Source: JBBIJH01 sp037446075
Lineage (GTDB): Bacteria > Bacteroidota > Ignavibacteria > UBA10030 > JAHEZR01
Direction: 5' to 3'
Length of the DNA: 45,063 bases
Assembly: GCA_037446075.1 (NCBI GenBank)
Contig: JBBIJH010000005.1
Location: 1-45,063, forward strand
The position numbers and the translations under genes are program-made. The notes under the pieces were generated by a model. That model had not been told where the DNA came from and did not search any database. It saw nothing but the letters and a program-made list of their open reading frames with translations. The stretch's first letter is position 1. Each line of letters begins with the position of its first letter. Of this stretch, positions 1-8,567 are shown piece by piece.

Positions 1-307
1 GCAATCGCTCGGGAACGCCACCTTCAGCCTGCATGCGATAGACTTCCGTGGTGCCGTCGTACTGTCCGGCGAAGGCGATCCACTTCCCGTCGGGGGAGAA
101 CCGGGCGAACATCTCGTAGCCGTCGTGGTTCGTGAGCTTTCTCGCAACGCCGCCGCTTGATGGCACGGTATACAGGTCGCCTGCGTAGGTGAAAACAATT
201 TGATTATTGTAGATGGCAGGGAAGCGCAACAGGCGGGCTTCCTTTGCCACGACGAAGTTGCTCGCCACGAAAACCACGAGCACCACGGGTTTAAGAAATT
301 TGAGCAT
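1..307 (-). CDS. Tricorn-type protease, N-terminal part (gene runs off the window)
   Basis: Reading the minus strand from the ATG at 307 gives an open frame to the window edge. It begins with a hydrophobic signal peptide (MLKFLKPVVLVVFVASNFVVA) followed by 'RFPAIYNNQIVFTYAGDLY' and 'FSPDGKWIAFAGQYDG', the typical opening of the six-bladed beta-propeller of bacterial tricorn protease homologues (S41 family). These are exported proteases thought to degrade peptides. A good ribosome binding site (GAGGTG, 6 bases before ATG) supports the start. The PDZ and S41 catalytic domains lie outside the window, so the protein could also be another WD40/TolB-like propeller protein. It diverges from the gene at 614. 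Confidence 0.75.
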   Translation of the reverse strand, partial: MLKFLKPVVLVVFVASNFVVAKEARLLRFPAIYNNQIVFTYAGDLYTVPSSGGVARKLTNHDGYEMFARFSPDGKWIAFAGQYDGTTEVYRMQAEGGVPERL

Positions 308-613
308 GGTGGCACCTCAGATTAGTAGAAGTTGGATGGATTTTGAGGGAGACAATGCTTGTTGGTGAAGTTTACGTACGGGATGCACGAAAGTTCAAAG
401 TCCAGCTCGAGACGACCAGGGAAGTTAGACGGTCCTGAGCAGAATATAGAAAAACATTAGATCGAATGCAGCAGCAGGCACGAGATCAACAGGCAAGACG
501 CAGAACCAGAGCACATCGCACATGAGAGGCCTGGCTGCACAGCTCCAGCAAGACCTCCGACTTGAAACGATGAGTGATTTGCAACCCTTCTCCTTCTTTC
601 TTATTTTTGAAAC
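308..613. other. Intergenic region between divergent genes
   Basis: About 300 bases separate the divergent tricorn-type gene and the radical SAM gene and must contain both promoters. I see no convincing gene, tRNA or strong promoter match. The reading frame on the minus strand at 425-718 is a low-complexity, Cys/Arg-rich shadow. Confidence 0.4.
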
Positions 614-1660
614 ATGAATCGCCCTATCAAAGGCCGTGGTGCCAGCTTTAACCCGCCGAATCGCTTTGAGCGGCTCCACGTCGAGCCGCTGGAAGAACCG
701 TGGGACGACGATCGTCAAATCCAGACAGAGTTCTTCCTAGATACTTCACGCTCTATTCTGGCGAAGAACGACAGTCCCGACCTCGACTTCACCTACAGCA
801 TTAATCCTTATCGAGGCTGTGAACACGGATGTGCATACTGCTATGCACGTCCGTCTCACGAGTACCTCGGCTTTTCTGCGGGCCTCGATTTCGAGTCGAA
901 GATCTTGGTGAAACCAGACGCGCCGCGGCTGCTGGAAGAGACCTTCAGGAAGAAAAGCTGGCAAGCGCAGGTCGTTGCTTTCTCCGGAAACACCGATCCC
1001 TACCAGCCCATCGAGCGGAGATTGCAGCTCACGCGACAATGTCTCGAGGTCTTTCTGAAATACCGGAATCCGGCGGAAATTGTCACAAAGAACTTTCTCG
1101 TCACCCGGGACAGCGACATTTTGAAGGAGCTTGCGTCGTTACAGCTTGTCCACGTCTTGATCTCCATCACAAGCTTGAATCCAGAATTAGTTCGAATGAT
1201 GGAGCCCCGCACCTCTACCCCCAAGAAGCGCCTCGAGGCAATCGAGACTCTTGCCAACAATGGAGTTCCTGTGGGAGTAAACGCCGCCCCAATCATTCCC
1301 GGGCTCAATGACGAAGAGTTGCCAAATATTCTCAGGGAAGTTGCTAGGCGGGGAGCCACGAGTGCGGGTTATATCCTCGTGAGACTCCCCGGACCGGTGA
1401 AAGAAATCTTTCTGGACTGGCTGTCGCGAAACCTTCCTGACCGGAAAGCGAAAGTCATCAGCCGATTGAAAGCCGTACGGAGCGGCAAACTGAGTGACAG
1501 TCGCTGGGGAATCCGGATGCGCGGCGAAGGAGAAATCGCTGAGACAATCCGAGATCTCTTCCATCTGACATGCAAGAAGCACCATCTAAACGAGCAGGAG
1601 GTTAACCTTAGCACTGCTCATTTTGTTCACACTCCTGAAAAACAACTGGAAATATTCTGA
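614..1660 (+). CDS. PA0069 family radical SAM protein
   Basis: The 348-residue protein carries a radical SAM cysteine motif (CEHGCAYC, Cys69, Cys73, Cys76) preceded by 'YSINPYRG' and followed by 'YARPSHEYLG', the signature of the PA0069/Rv2578c group related to spore photoproduct lyase. The motif has CX3CX2C spacing and should bind a 4Fe-4S cluster that cleaves S-adenosylmethionine. The segment 'AFSGNTDPYQPIE' and the C-terminal half complete the partial TIM barrel. The substrate of this family is not established; a DNA repair role is sometimes suggested by homology only. Length is normal for the family. It stands alone between a divergent protease gene and an amidohydrolase gene 42 bases downstream. 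Confidence 0.88.
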   Translation: MNRPIKGRGASFNPPNRFERLHVEPLEEPWDDDRQIQTEFFLDTSRSILAKNDSPDLDFTYSINPYRGCEHGCAYCYARPSHEYLGFSAGLDFESKILVKPDAPRLLEETFRKKSWQAQVVAFSGNTDPYQPIERRLQLTRQCLEVFLKYRNPAEIVTKNFLVTRDSDILKELASLQLVHVLISITSLNPELVRMMEPRTSTPKKRLEAIETLANNGVPVGVNAAPIIPGLNDEELPNILREVARRGATSAGYILVRLPGPVKEIFLDWLSRNLPDRKAKVISRLKAVRSGKLSDSRWGIRMRGEGEIAETIRDLFHLTCKKHHLNEQEVNLSTAHFVHTPEKQLEIF

Positions 1661-1702
1661 ACCACGTATTCTAATTTTTCCTAACACACTCGGGAGTTAT
1701 CT

Positions 1703-3043
1703 ATGATCACACGCATTGCAATTCTAGTTTTCTCTTGCTCCATCTGGATTGAATCCGCACAGGCTCAGCAGCCGCTTGCCCCTCTTATCGAACAGCAGGT
1801 CCCCGGTCTCGTGGAGATCTACAAGAGGTTGCATGCTTCACCGGAGCTTTCACGACAGGAGGAAAAGACGTCAGCCTTTCTTGCCGGCGAGCTACGGAAG
1901 GCGGGGTTCACCGTGACCGAGCCGGTCGGGAAATACGAGGAGCCGGGTTATACGTGCTACGGCGTTGTTGCGGTTCTCAAGAATGGCGCGGGACCGACGA
2001 TCCTTGTCCGTGCTGATATGGATGCACTGCCGCTTGAGGAGAAGACAGGGTTACCATACGCGAGCAGGGTGAGAGTGAAGAACGATCAAGGGCTCGAGGT
2101 CGGCGTAATGCATGCCTGCGGTCACGATATTCACGTGACTGCGTTGCTTGGGACCGCAAAGGTTCTCGCTCTAGTCAAGGACCGATGGCACGGAACGCTC
2201 GTCCTCATTGGTCAACCGGCAGAAGAGCTTGGCTTGGGTGCCGAAGCCATGTTGAGGGATGGGCTGTACGCAAGGTTTCCCAAACCAGACTACATTCTCG
2301 CTCTACATGACAACGCAAGCCTCGAGGCCGGGAAAATCGGATACTGCCCGGGGTACGGATGGGCGAACGTCAACTCGGTTGACATCACGATTCGCGGCAT
2401 TGGCGGACATGGCTCGCAGCCACAAATGACAAAAGACCCGATTGTCCTTGCAGCACAGGTAATCCTAGCCCTCCAGACGATTGTCAGTCGGGAGAACAAT
2501 CCGTTCGATCCCGCAGTGGTCACGGTGGGTTCTATCCACGGTGGGACGAAGCACAACATCATTCCCGAGGACGTGAAGCTCCAGCTCACGGTGAGATCGT
2601 ATAAAGAGGAAGTTCGCAACCGGATCCTTGCATCCATTGAACGGATCACGAAGGGTGTTGCCATCGCTGCAGGGATTCCAGAAGACCGAGCGCCGATTGT
2701 CAAAGTGGACAAGACAGCGTTGAAATCTGTCTACAATGACCCGGAGTTAACAGAGCGTCTTGCGAAGGTCTGGGAGAATGCGCTTGGTAAGGATAACGTC
2801 ATGAAGCTCGATCCAGCGATGTACGGTGAGGATGTCGGCGTGTTGAGCCTTGAAGGACATCAAATCCCGCTCGTGCTGTTCAACATCGGTGCCGTTGATC
2901 CCGCGATCATGGCGAAGAGTAGGATCGAAGGAACAATCCTACCCTCACTCCACTCTAGTACCTTCGCGCCCACCCCGGAGCCAACGCTCCGTACAGGTGT
3001 AATGGCGATGACCACCGCCGTTTTGGAGTTAATGAAGAAGTGA
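1703..3043 (+). CDS. Exported M20D family amidohydrolase (hippurate hydrolase/IAA-amino acid hydrolase-like)
   Basis: The 446-residue protein begins with a signal peptide ending near 'ESAQAQ' (about residue 22), so it is predicted to be periplasmic. M20D motifs are clear: 'VRADMDALPLEE', 'MHACGHDIHVTALLG' with the metal-binding Cys and His, 'PAEELGLGAEAML' with the catalytic Glu region, 'GIGGHGSQP' in the dimerisation domain, and a C-terminal metal-ligand His in 'LHSSTF'. The family hydrolyses N-acyl amino acids or related amide conjugates using a di-metal centre; the substrate here cannot be told. The ATG at 1703 has a GGGAG ribosome site 7 bases upstream. Length fits the family. Confidence 0.9.
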   Translation: MITRIAILVFSCSIWIESAQAQQPLAPLIEQQVPGLVEIYKRLHASPELSRQEEKTSAFLAGELRKAGFTVTEPVGKYEEPGYTCYGVVAVLKNGAGPTILVRADMDALPLEEKTGLPYASRVRVKNDQGLEVGVMHACGHDIHVTALLGTAKVLALVKDRWHGTLVLIGQPAEELGLGAEAMLRDGLYARFPKPDYILALHDNASLEAGKIGYCPGYGWANVNSVDITIRGIGGHGSQPQMTKDPIVLAAQVILALQTIVSRENNPFDPAVVTVGSIHGGTKHNIIPEDVKLQLTVRSYKEEVRNRILASIERITKGVAIAAGIPEDRAPIVKVDKTALKSVYNDPELTERLAKVWENALGKDNVMKLDPAMYGEDVGVLSLEGHQIPLVLFNIGAVDPAIMAKSRIEGTILPSLHSSTFAPTPEPTLRTGVMAMTTAVLELMKK

Positions 3044-3135
3044 TCTTACCCTGATCTTCCCGTGTGAATTGAGGCGAATCGTTGACGATGTCCAGAATTA
3101 GGTCTAGATTTGAATTAGAGATGACTGGGTTGAGT

Positions 3136-3393
3136 ATGAGCACAAACGCGCCCTCCATGATAGAAGCCAAGCGGCAACTCACTGAGCATGTCAAGGCCGC
3201 TGAGGAAATGTACGATCGTTATCTGATCACAAGAAACAGGAAAAGAGCGGCCGTCATTGTGAGTGCAGAGAAAGAGGATTGTTTTCCCCATCGAGAACCG
3301 GTTTACCAGTTTGTGCAAGCTTTTCGGACCAGTCATGCGGATGGTATCGAAATCACAGCTTCAGTTTCAAAAGCAAGGCCCATCAAGACTTGA
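3136..3393 (+). CDS. Orphan Phd/YefM-like antitoxin-type protein
   Basis: The segment 'IEAKRQLTEHVKAAEEMYDR' followed by 'YLITRNRKRAAVIVSAEKED' matches the N-terminal DNA-binding fold of Phd/YefM antitoxins, where a 'hITRnGkpaAVLvS' strand pattern is diagnostic. Such proteins neutralise a toxin and repress their own operon. Here no toxin gene follows; instead the 3' end overlaps the convergent gene ending at 3367 by 27 bases. The usual Gly after ITRN is replaced by Arg, and the C-terminal toxin-binding tail is atypical (Ser/Thr/Lys rich). The frame is open from 3082, with possible starts at 3082, 3088, 3121 or 3136; the last best matches family length. No clear ribosome site is seen, so it may be a decaying orphan. 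Confidence 0.5.
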   Translation: MSTNAPSMIEAKRQLTEHVKAAEEMYDRYLITRNRKRAAVIVSAEKEDCFPHREPVYQFVQAFRTSHADGIEITASVSKARPIKT

Positions 3394-4032
3394 TACCCAT
3401 TGATTCCACCGGGCTTGTTGGTCTTCATTCAGAACAGAGCGAATGTTGTCAAACAGCCTCAACCTGCACTCGCAGATCGCTCGCAGAAAAGGCTCGCTGG
3501 CAGGATTATTTCGGATTGCTTCACAAGTAGCTTCACTTAGCTGTTTCAGTTGTTCTTTGGCCTCTTCCCTAGTAATTTCCCCATTGCGGAGTGCCTGGAG
3601 AATTGCCTTGCGTTGCTCATTGGCATTTGCGATGATACCCACGCTCGTCTCACGCAGTCCTTCCAGAGGGTCCTTCACACATTCACGATGAGCGCGGATA
3701 AACTGCCGAATCTGCCCCATCTGCTCTTTCGTAACGTCAAGGTCGCGAAGGATTTGTCTCAGGTCGCTCCCTCGGTGGAAGAGATATCTCGGATGTCTGA
3801 AAAACCGGCCGTCACGCCTAAAGACCGGATTCATCGCTATAGGTTTTTCAACTGTTGCGTCCTCTACATTCGCGATGGCGTCCTCCAAGTCAATCACGGC
3901 AAGCTCGTTCCTTTCGAAAGCATCCCAATCTACTTTAGTGTTGGCGCTAAAATCAGCATTTTGGCAACTCGGTATGCTAACCAGTAGTAGCACGGGAAAC
4001 AGTAAGCAAGCAGATTTGAGCTTGGCAGTCAT
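3367..4032 (-). CDS. Lipoprotein with Spy/CpxP-like (LTXXQ) helical domain
   Basis: The 221-residue protein has a lipoprotein signal peptide with Cys23 after 'SIPS'. The mature part is largely helical and contains two motifs resembling the LTXXQ repeats of Spy/CpxP proteins: 'LDVTKEQMGQIRQF' and 'VLNEDQQARWNQW', separated by a helix containing 'GEITREEAKEQLKQL'. Proteins of this type are periplasmic chaperones or modulators of envelope stress sensors. The function here is inferred only from this pattern. Four Cys residues in the mature domain (in 'RECVKD', 'EATCEA' and 'AICECR') are unusual for Spy and may form disulfides. It is the most downstream gene of a minus-strand envelope cluster, 72 bases after the peptidase/barrel gene. 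Confidence 0.62.
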   Translation of the reverse strand: MTAKLKSACLLFPVLLLVSIPSCQNADFSANTKVDWDAFERNELAVIDLEDAIANVEDATVEKPIAMNPVFRRDGRFFRHPRYLFHRGSDLRQILRDLDVTKEQMGQIRQFIRAHRECVKDPLEGLRETSVGIIANANEQRKAILQALRNGEITREEAKEQLKQLSEATCEAIRNNPASEPFLRAICECRLRLFDNIRSVLNEDQQARWNQWVSSLDGPCF

Positions 4033-4104
4033 AAGTCCTCCGAGTCAACTAAATTAAGTTGTTGGATCAGGAATTGAAGTTGGCCAGTGGCCGTTTGAGA
4101 GAAA

Positions 4105-7056
4105 TCAAAAATACGTTCCGATTGAAAACAGCTGTACCGGTTTGCCAAAGCTTTGCAAGTCCGTCGGCCACGCCAAATCGAATTGCAGAAGAAAATAGCC
4201 GACATTCATTCGCGCACCGATGCCCAGAGCGCTTTTCAAATCCTTCAATCGCAAACCACCTGAGGAAGTAAAAGGTTGAAAAGTCACTTTGCTGTATCCT
4301 GGTGCGTCAATGCCCCATGCGGCAGCAGCATCATAAAAAGCAGCACCACTCAGCCAATCGAAACTCGCAGGTAGGAACGGAAATAGTGGGAACCGATATT
4401 CGACATTGTTGATAATGAAGTTCGTACCGATCAACGCGTTGTCATCTGCACCACGATACGTGTAGGGTCCTCCGATCCCGAAAACTTGCTTGTCGCCTCC
4501 CAGACTTGCGCCTCCCAGTGCTCTCCATGCTAGAACCGTACGATGCCCAACCTTGAAGTACCGCCGGTAATCTGCAATTAGATTTGTGAACTGAAAATCT
4601 CGCAAGGTTGTCTCTGCCGAAAAACGGCTGCGACTGCCGCCGGTGGGACCAAGTGACCCATAGGTCGTGTTATCGAACACCAAGGCCGCTCCCAGTTGCG
4701 CATATTTATAGAGGCCGATATCATAAGTCTCTCTGTCAAGGCTACTAAAGTTGTAAGTCTCTACCACAACATCTTGATCAACCCATGTGAGTCCTCCGAA
4801 AAGCTCGATGCGGGAGAACTTACTGAACGGATAGGCAGCAATAGCATTGAAGCCACGATAAATGTTCCGCAAAACTCTCAAAGAGTTATAACTGGCAAAT
4901 GCCGTGTACAATAAACTGGATTGAAAAGCCTGGAGGCCAAAGTTAACACGGTGCCCTTGATTCAGATACGTCAGGCCCCAATCCGAATACAAGGGATTCG
5001 TAAACTGAAGTGCGGAGGATAAGTAAAAAGTGTGGTTCCCCATCATATCAGTGAACAGGAATTGAGCCTGGCCGACCGCGCCCCAGTAAGTATCATACCC
5101 GCCGCCAACGCTTATTGCGTCCAATTTGAATTTGCTTTTGTAGTCACGTGTTTCAATGGAATCAGAGGAAACCAACGGATACTCAGCGTAGAAAGTGTTA
5201 GGATCAGCAATCGCTGGCAGCCCGGTTTGTTCACCACTCGGAGTTTCACCACTGCCTTTGGCGAGGTCGAGGGTGTTGTTGGCTAAAGGAGGCTGGGTTG
5301 TTTCCACGGACGATTTTGTCAGATCAAGGCAGTAAAGATTCCAGCTCTGTTTGTGGAAAGCAGAGAAGACCATCACCTTGCCATCAGCCGATCGGCTCAA
5401 AGCAGGAGTCGTTTCGGTGATCCCTATTACGGCATCGCGCAACGAAGTCACCGGTGTGATTCGTTGGTCCTCCAAGCTCAGGCGATAAATGTTCGAGATG
5501 CCAGTGTGGTCAGAAACAAAGGTGATTTCTCTTCCATCGGGTGACCACTGAGGGCTTGTTGCGTTGCCTTGCAGATTCGTCAAAGTTTCAACCCTGTTAC
5601 TGCCAAGGTGAATCAAAGCCAGCTGATAACTGCCGAACAAAAGGTTTTCTTCATCCGTCTGCGGACCGCGGTCGGTCACGAAAACAATCGCTTGGCCATC
5701 CGGTGACCATTGCGGCTGCAACTCAGCAAAGCGGTCGTTTGTCAATCGGCCCAATTCACCGTTGTCCAGATTCACAGTATAGAGATCAGAGATGCCACCG
5801 GAGATTCCGACAAAGGCTATCCTGTCAACAGCTGGGGAAAAGGTTGGTGATTGCAATCCGCTTAAATCTTTGAAGACGAATTTATACTGAATCTCCTTCG
5901 TGTAAGGATTCATAACATACAGTGCGTCATCCTTCCCCGACTTAGAAACAAACGCGATTCGCTGGCCGTCTCGTGACCAGCCAATAGAAGACTCAAAGTA
6001 CCGCAAGGTTTCAAACTGCTTGCTCGCACCGCCTTCAACGAGCCGCACTTCATTCCAGTTTCCGTTTTCTTCTCTGCTTAGTAAATAAATGTCCTCGTTG
6101 AGATCTTTGTTTGCAACATAGGCAACGTGCTTTCCGTCTGGGTCGATGGCAGGCACAACGTTGAGCCGATGGTAATAGCCCTCCTCTCGAGTCATTTGCT
6201 CTGCCACTTGATCTACGCTTGGCAAGGTTGAATCCGGCGGGACGGTTAACTTGCGAGCAAACTCGTGCCATCGCCGGGTGAGCTCCTTCGAGTCGATGTC
6301 GAGGTCTTTCTTTATCGCCCGATCGACATCTCCGAGTCCAACAGCAGTCTTAAGAATTTTCCCCACAGTTTCCTTTCCGTAGGTCTCACCGATATAATGC
6401 CACAGCGATTCGCCCAGCCGATAAACACGAATGTCGGAGGTACCATTTAGTTGCGAGACAGTTAACAGCTTGTCGTTGAGCAATCCATCGCGAACCCATG
6501 TACGAGTGATGTTATCCATACCCACAGAAAGATATTCTGCCATCCCCTCCACAAACCATAAAGGAGGATTGAAATTCTTGCTCTTCATTTCGCTGTTAAA
6601 CATTATGTCATATTGGAAGGCATGAACAAGTTCGTGTACCAAGACATGGTTCAGATCACGATACGAGCCTGTGAGAGGAATCACGACGCGGTTTTTCAGA
6701 CTCTCTGTGACGCCACGCGTGCCCTGGTCAAGCAGCTCAGGGACCACATTGGTTTGTTGAAAATCATTGAGGGAAGCATACAAGATAAGCGGGACCCTTT
6801 CTTTCAGGTCGTGTTTGAACACTTTGCTCAAATAGGCATACCCGCGCTCGGCCATGCGGGCAGCATCGTGGGCAGCCTGCTTCTCATCGGGGTAGTAGTG
6901 CACGTCAAAATGTTTGGTACGAAACACGGCCCAATTGAAGTCTTTGTACCGTACCTTGTTCTGACCGAAGTAATAGCCGACCTGCGCCCGAGCTGAGGAA
7001 GTTAAGAGGCAAGCCAAGAGTGCGATCGCCAGCAAGCCTAACAAATGTTTCTTCAA
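4105..7056 (-). CDS. Peptidase MA-like / TolB-propeller / BamA-type outer-membrane barrel fusion protein
   Basis: I choose the TTG at 7056, which sits 8 bases after a perfect AAGGAGG and is followed at once by a signal peptide (cleavage after 'LLTSSARA'), giving 983 residues. Residues about 25-260 form a zinc metallopeptidase domain of the peptidase MA type with HELVH (141-145) and a downstream 'WFVEGMAEY' that would supply the third ligand Glu. Residues about 290-590 are TolB/PD40 propeller repeats ('SPDGQAIVFVTDRG', 'SPDGREITFVSDHTG'). The last roughly 340 residues are alternating beta strands typical of the surface-antigen (Omp85/BamA) barrel and end in 'FSIGTYF', an outer-membrane C-terminal signature. 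It probably sits in the outer membrane with protease and propeller in the periplasm. The substrate is unknown. Confidence 0.82.
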   Translation of the reverse strand: MKKHLLGLLAIALLACLLTSSARAQVGYYFGQNKVRYKDFNWAVFRTKHFDVHYYPDEKQAAHDAARMAERGYAYLSKVFKHDLKERVPLILYASLNDFQQTNVVPELLDQGTRGVTESLKNRVVIPLTGSYRDLNHVLVHELVHAFQYDIMFNSEMKSKNFNPPLWFVEGMAEYLSVGMDNITRTWVRDGLLNDKLLTVSQLNGTSDIRVYRLGESLWHYIGETYGKETVGKILKTAVGLGDVDRAIKKDLDIDSKELTRRWHEFARKLTVPPDSTLPSVDQVAEQMTREEGYYHRLNVVPAIDPDGKHVAYVANKDLNEDIYLLSREENGNWNEVRLVEGGASKQFETLRYFESSIGWSRDGQRIAFVSKSGKDDALYVMNPYTKEIQYKFVFKDLSGLQSPTFSPAVDRIAFVGISGGISDLYTVNLDNGELGRLTNDRFAELQPQWSPDGQAIVFVTDRGPQTDEENLLFGSYQLALIHLGSNRVETLTNLQGNATSPQWSPDGREITFVSDHTGISNIYRLSLEDQRITPVTSLRDAVIGITETTPALSRSADGKVMVFSAFHKQSWNLYCLDLTKSSVETTQPPLANNTLDLAKGSGETPSGEQTGLPAIADPNTFYAEYPLVSSDSIETRDYKSKFKLDAISVGGGYDTYWGAVGQAQFLFTDMMGNHTFYLSSALQFTNPLYSDWGLTYLNQGHRVNFGLQAFQSSLLYTAFASYNSLRVLRNIYRGFNAIAAYPFSKFSRIELFGGLTWVDQDVVVETYNFSSLDRETYDIGLYKYAQLGAALVFDNTTYGSLGPTGGSRSRFSAETTLRDFQFTNLIADYRRYFKVGHRTVLAWRALGGASLGGDKQVFGIGGPYTYRGADDNALIGTNFIINNVEYRFPLFPFLPASFDWLSGAAFYDAAAAWGIDAPGYSKVTFQPFTSSGGLRLKDLKSALGIGARMNVGYFLLQFDLAWPTDLQSFGKPVQLFSIGTYF

Positions 7057-7168
7057 CTTTAACACCTCCTTCTTCGTGAAGAGAGCATGGCGAAGCCTTT
7101 CTGATTTCTGATCCGTACACAAGCACTGGGTATTCTGCATTCTCTGCATCCCTTGGACCTTGACTGAG

Positions 7169-8008
7169 TTATTGCTCTTGCTCAGATTCCCTTGTGGCCA
7201 ACCGCACCTTCATCCATATCTTTATCGACGTCAACAGTTCTTGTCTACTGCCCCGAGTCCCCCTTCCGCCAAGTCCCTGTGGAGGAGCACCCCCGCGTCG
7301 TCCCCCGGGAAAGTTTCCCGGTCCGTCACCAATCCCAGAGATTCCGTGCTGTCCGAATCGTTCTTCTGGGCTGCCAGTGTCGATGCCAACGCCTATCGTC
7401 TGTCCTGCTTTCACAATCATTGCATAGGGATGCTCACGCGTATCCCACAGCGGGACCTTTAGTCTATAATGGAAGATTTTGCCAGTGGTGTCGATTTTCA
7501 CATCGATCCCTTTGGCACCTTTAATGGGGAATCTCTGGCGCTCCCCTTCGCCTGGACCGATGATCTCCAATTCTGACTGTGTGAAGTCGAATCGCTCTCG
7601 TGGGTTGCTTTCGGGACTGTCGTATCGAGATCGCTCGAAGCCGAAACCCCGTCCGAACAACCCAAGCGGATAGCGAATTCCAAATCGCTTCTCCTTTCCG
7701 CCCTCCCGATCGAACCAGACCGTGAGGCCCTGGAGCAGCATTTTCCGCTGTATCTCGTGGTCATGGGTTGTGAGGGATAGGTACAGGTAATCTCTATCGT
7801 TGGAAACGGATAGCGATATTTTGTCCTCAATTTCAACTGGACTTTGCTGCCATTCACTGCTATCGCGGTCAATGTAAAGCTCGGAATCCTTCCACGTACT
7901 CACGAGCTCCATGGTTCTGCAGCCATATAGAGAGAGGATGCTCACCGAGGCTATGAAGGTAACGGCCACCTCAGCAATGATGCTGCGCACACCTGATTTT
8001 GGCAACAT
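7169..8008 (-). CDS. Lipoprotein with beta-sandwich-like domain (CBM9/DOMON-like fold possible)
   Basis: The 279-residue protein has a lipoprotein signal with Cys30 after 'LSLYG'. The following 'STWKDSELYIDRDSSEWQ' and 'LSVSNDRDYLYLSLTTHD' resemble the start of carbohydrate-binding family 9 or DOMON-like beta-sandwich domains, where 'iDG..dW' precedes a strand with 'yLYv.v.d'. 'LTVWFDREGGKEKRFGIRYP' continues the same pattern. A Gly/Arg/Pro-rich linker ('GGRRGGAPPQGLGGRGTRG') near the C-terminus precedes the last strand. I do not recognise a specific family, and ligand binding is only a structural guess. It lies 112 bases upstream of the peptidase/barrel gene on the same strand. Confidence 0.6.
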   Translation of the reverse strand: MLPKSGVRSIIAEVAVTFIASVSILSLYGCRTMELVSTWKDSELYIDRDSSEWQQSPVEIEDKISLSVSNDRDYLYLSLTTHDHEIQRKMLLQGLTVWFDREGGKEKRFGIRYPLGLFGRGFGFERSRYDSPESNPRERFDFTQSELEIIGPGEGERQRFPIKGAKGIDVKIDTTGKIFHYRLKVPLWDTREHPYAMIVKAGQTIGVGIDTGSPEERFGQHGISGIGDGPGNFPGGRRGGAPPQGLGGRGTRGSRQELLTSIKIWMKVRLATRESEQEQ

Positions 8009-8072
8009 GGGATTCTTCTGATCTTTTTCTAAGGAATTCTCTCAAGACGAACATGCATGAAATCGTTCACAT

Positions 8073-8567
8073 TCAACGACGGGCTCCAAACCTACGACCA
8101 CCGTAGAACCGGCTGTAGTGATGGAATGGGTAGTAGAAGCGGCGGTAGTATCCGACCCTGAAACCCAGATAGATAGAGGGATACCAAGGGTACCAATATG
8201 GATAACCACCATACCAGTAGTACGGTGGATAGTAGTAGTATCGCTGGGGCCTTATCGCGTATCGCGCCGACTCTTCGGTCTTGATCATCGCCTCGATCAC
8301 CTTCTCGCCCACTCCTGCATTGACCAGATCGATGATATCCTGCGTGCTCAATTGGAAGTATGAACGGGAGGCTTTGATCTGGCTGATGATTACATCATCA
8401 CTGACTTTTGCCTGTGACAACTTGATGACATCCTGCTTCGTCATTGAGGCGAGTGTGTCTTGTTTGGCCGAACGATCCCGGTCGTACTGGGCATATTGGC
8501 CAACCATGCATCCCGCACTTGCGAAAGAGCACGCGAGAATGATTGCAACGACGATCATTTGTCTCAT
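8073..8567 (-). CDS. Lipoprotein with duplicated helical motif and Tyr/Pro-rich tail
   Basis: The frame is open upstream to 8987, but the true start is the ATG at 8567, which has an AGGAGG site 7 bases before it and gives a lipoprotein signal with 'ASAG' before Cys20 (164 residues). The mature N-terminal half contains two copies of one helical motif: 'MTKQDVIKLSQAKVSDDVII' and 'LSTQDIIDLVNAGVGEKVIE'. The C-terminal half is extremely rich in Tyr, Trp, Pro, Gly and Arg ('YYYYPPYYWYGGYPYWYPWY', then 'RFYYPFHHYSRFYGGRRFG'). The paired motif occurs in other small bacterial lipoproteins of unknown function. The tail could interact with peptidoglycan or polysaccharide, but that is speculation. Confidence 0.68.
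   Translation of the reverse strand: MRQMIVVAIILACSFASAGCMVGQYAQYDRDRSAKQDTLASMTKQDVIKLSQAKVSDDVIISQIKASRSYFQLSTQDIIDLVNAGVGEKVIEAMIKTEESARYAIRPQRYYYYPPYYWYGGYPYWYPWYPSIYLGFRVGYYRRFYYPFHHYSRFYGGRRFGARR

Noticed and set aside
829..1311. 160-residue plus-strand frame inside the radical SAM gene
   Set aside because: It is an out-of-frame shadow of the radical SAM gene with an Arg/His/Cys-rich random composition.
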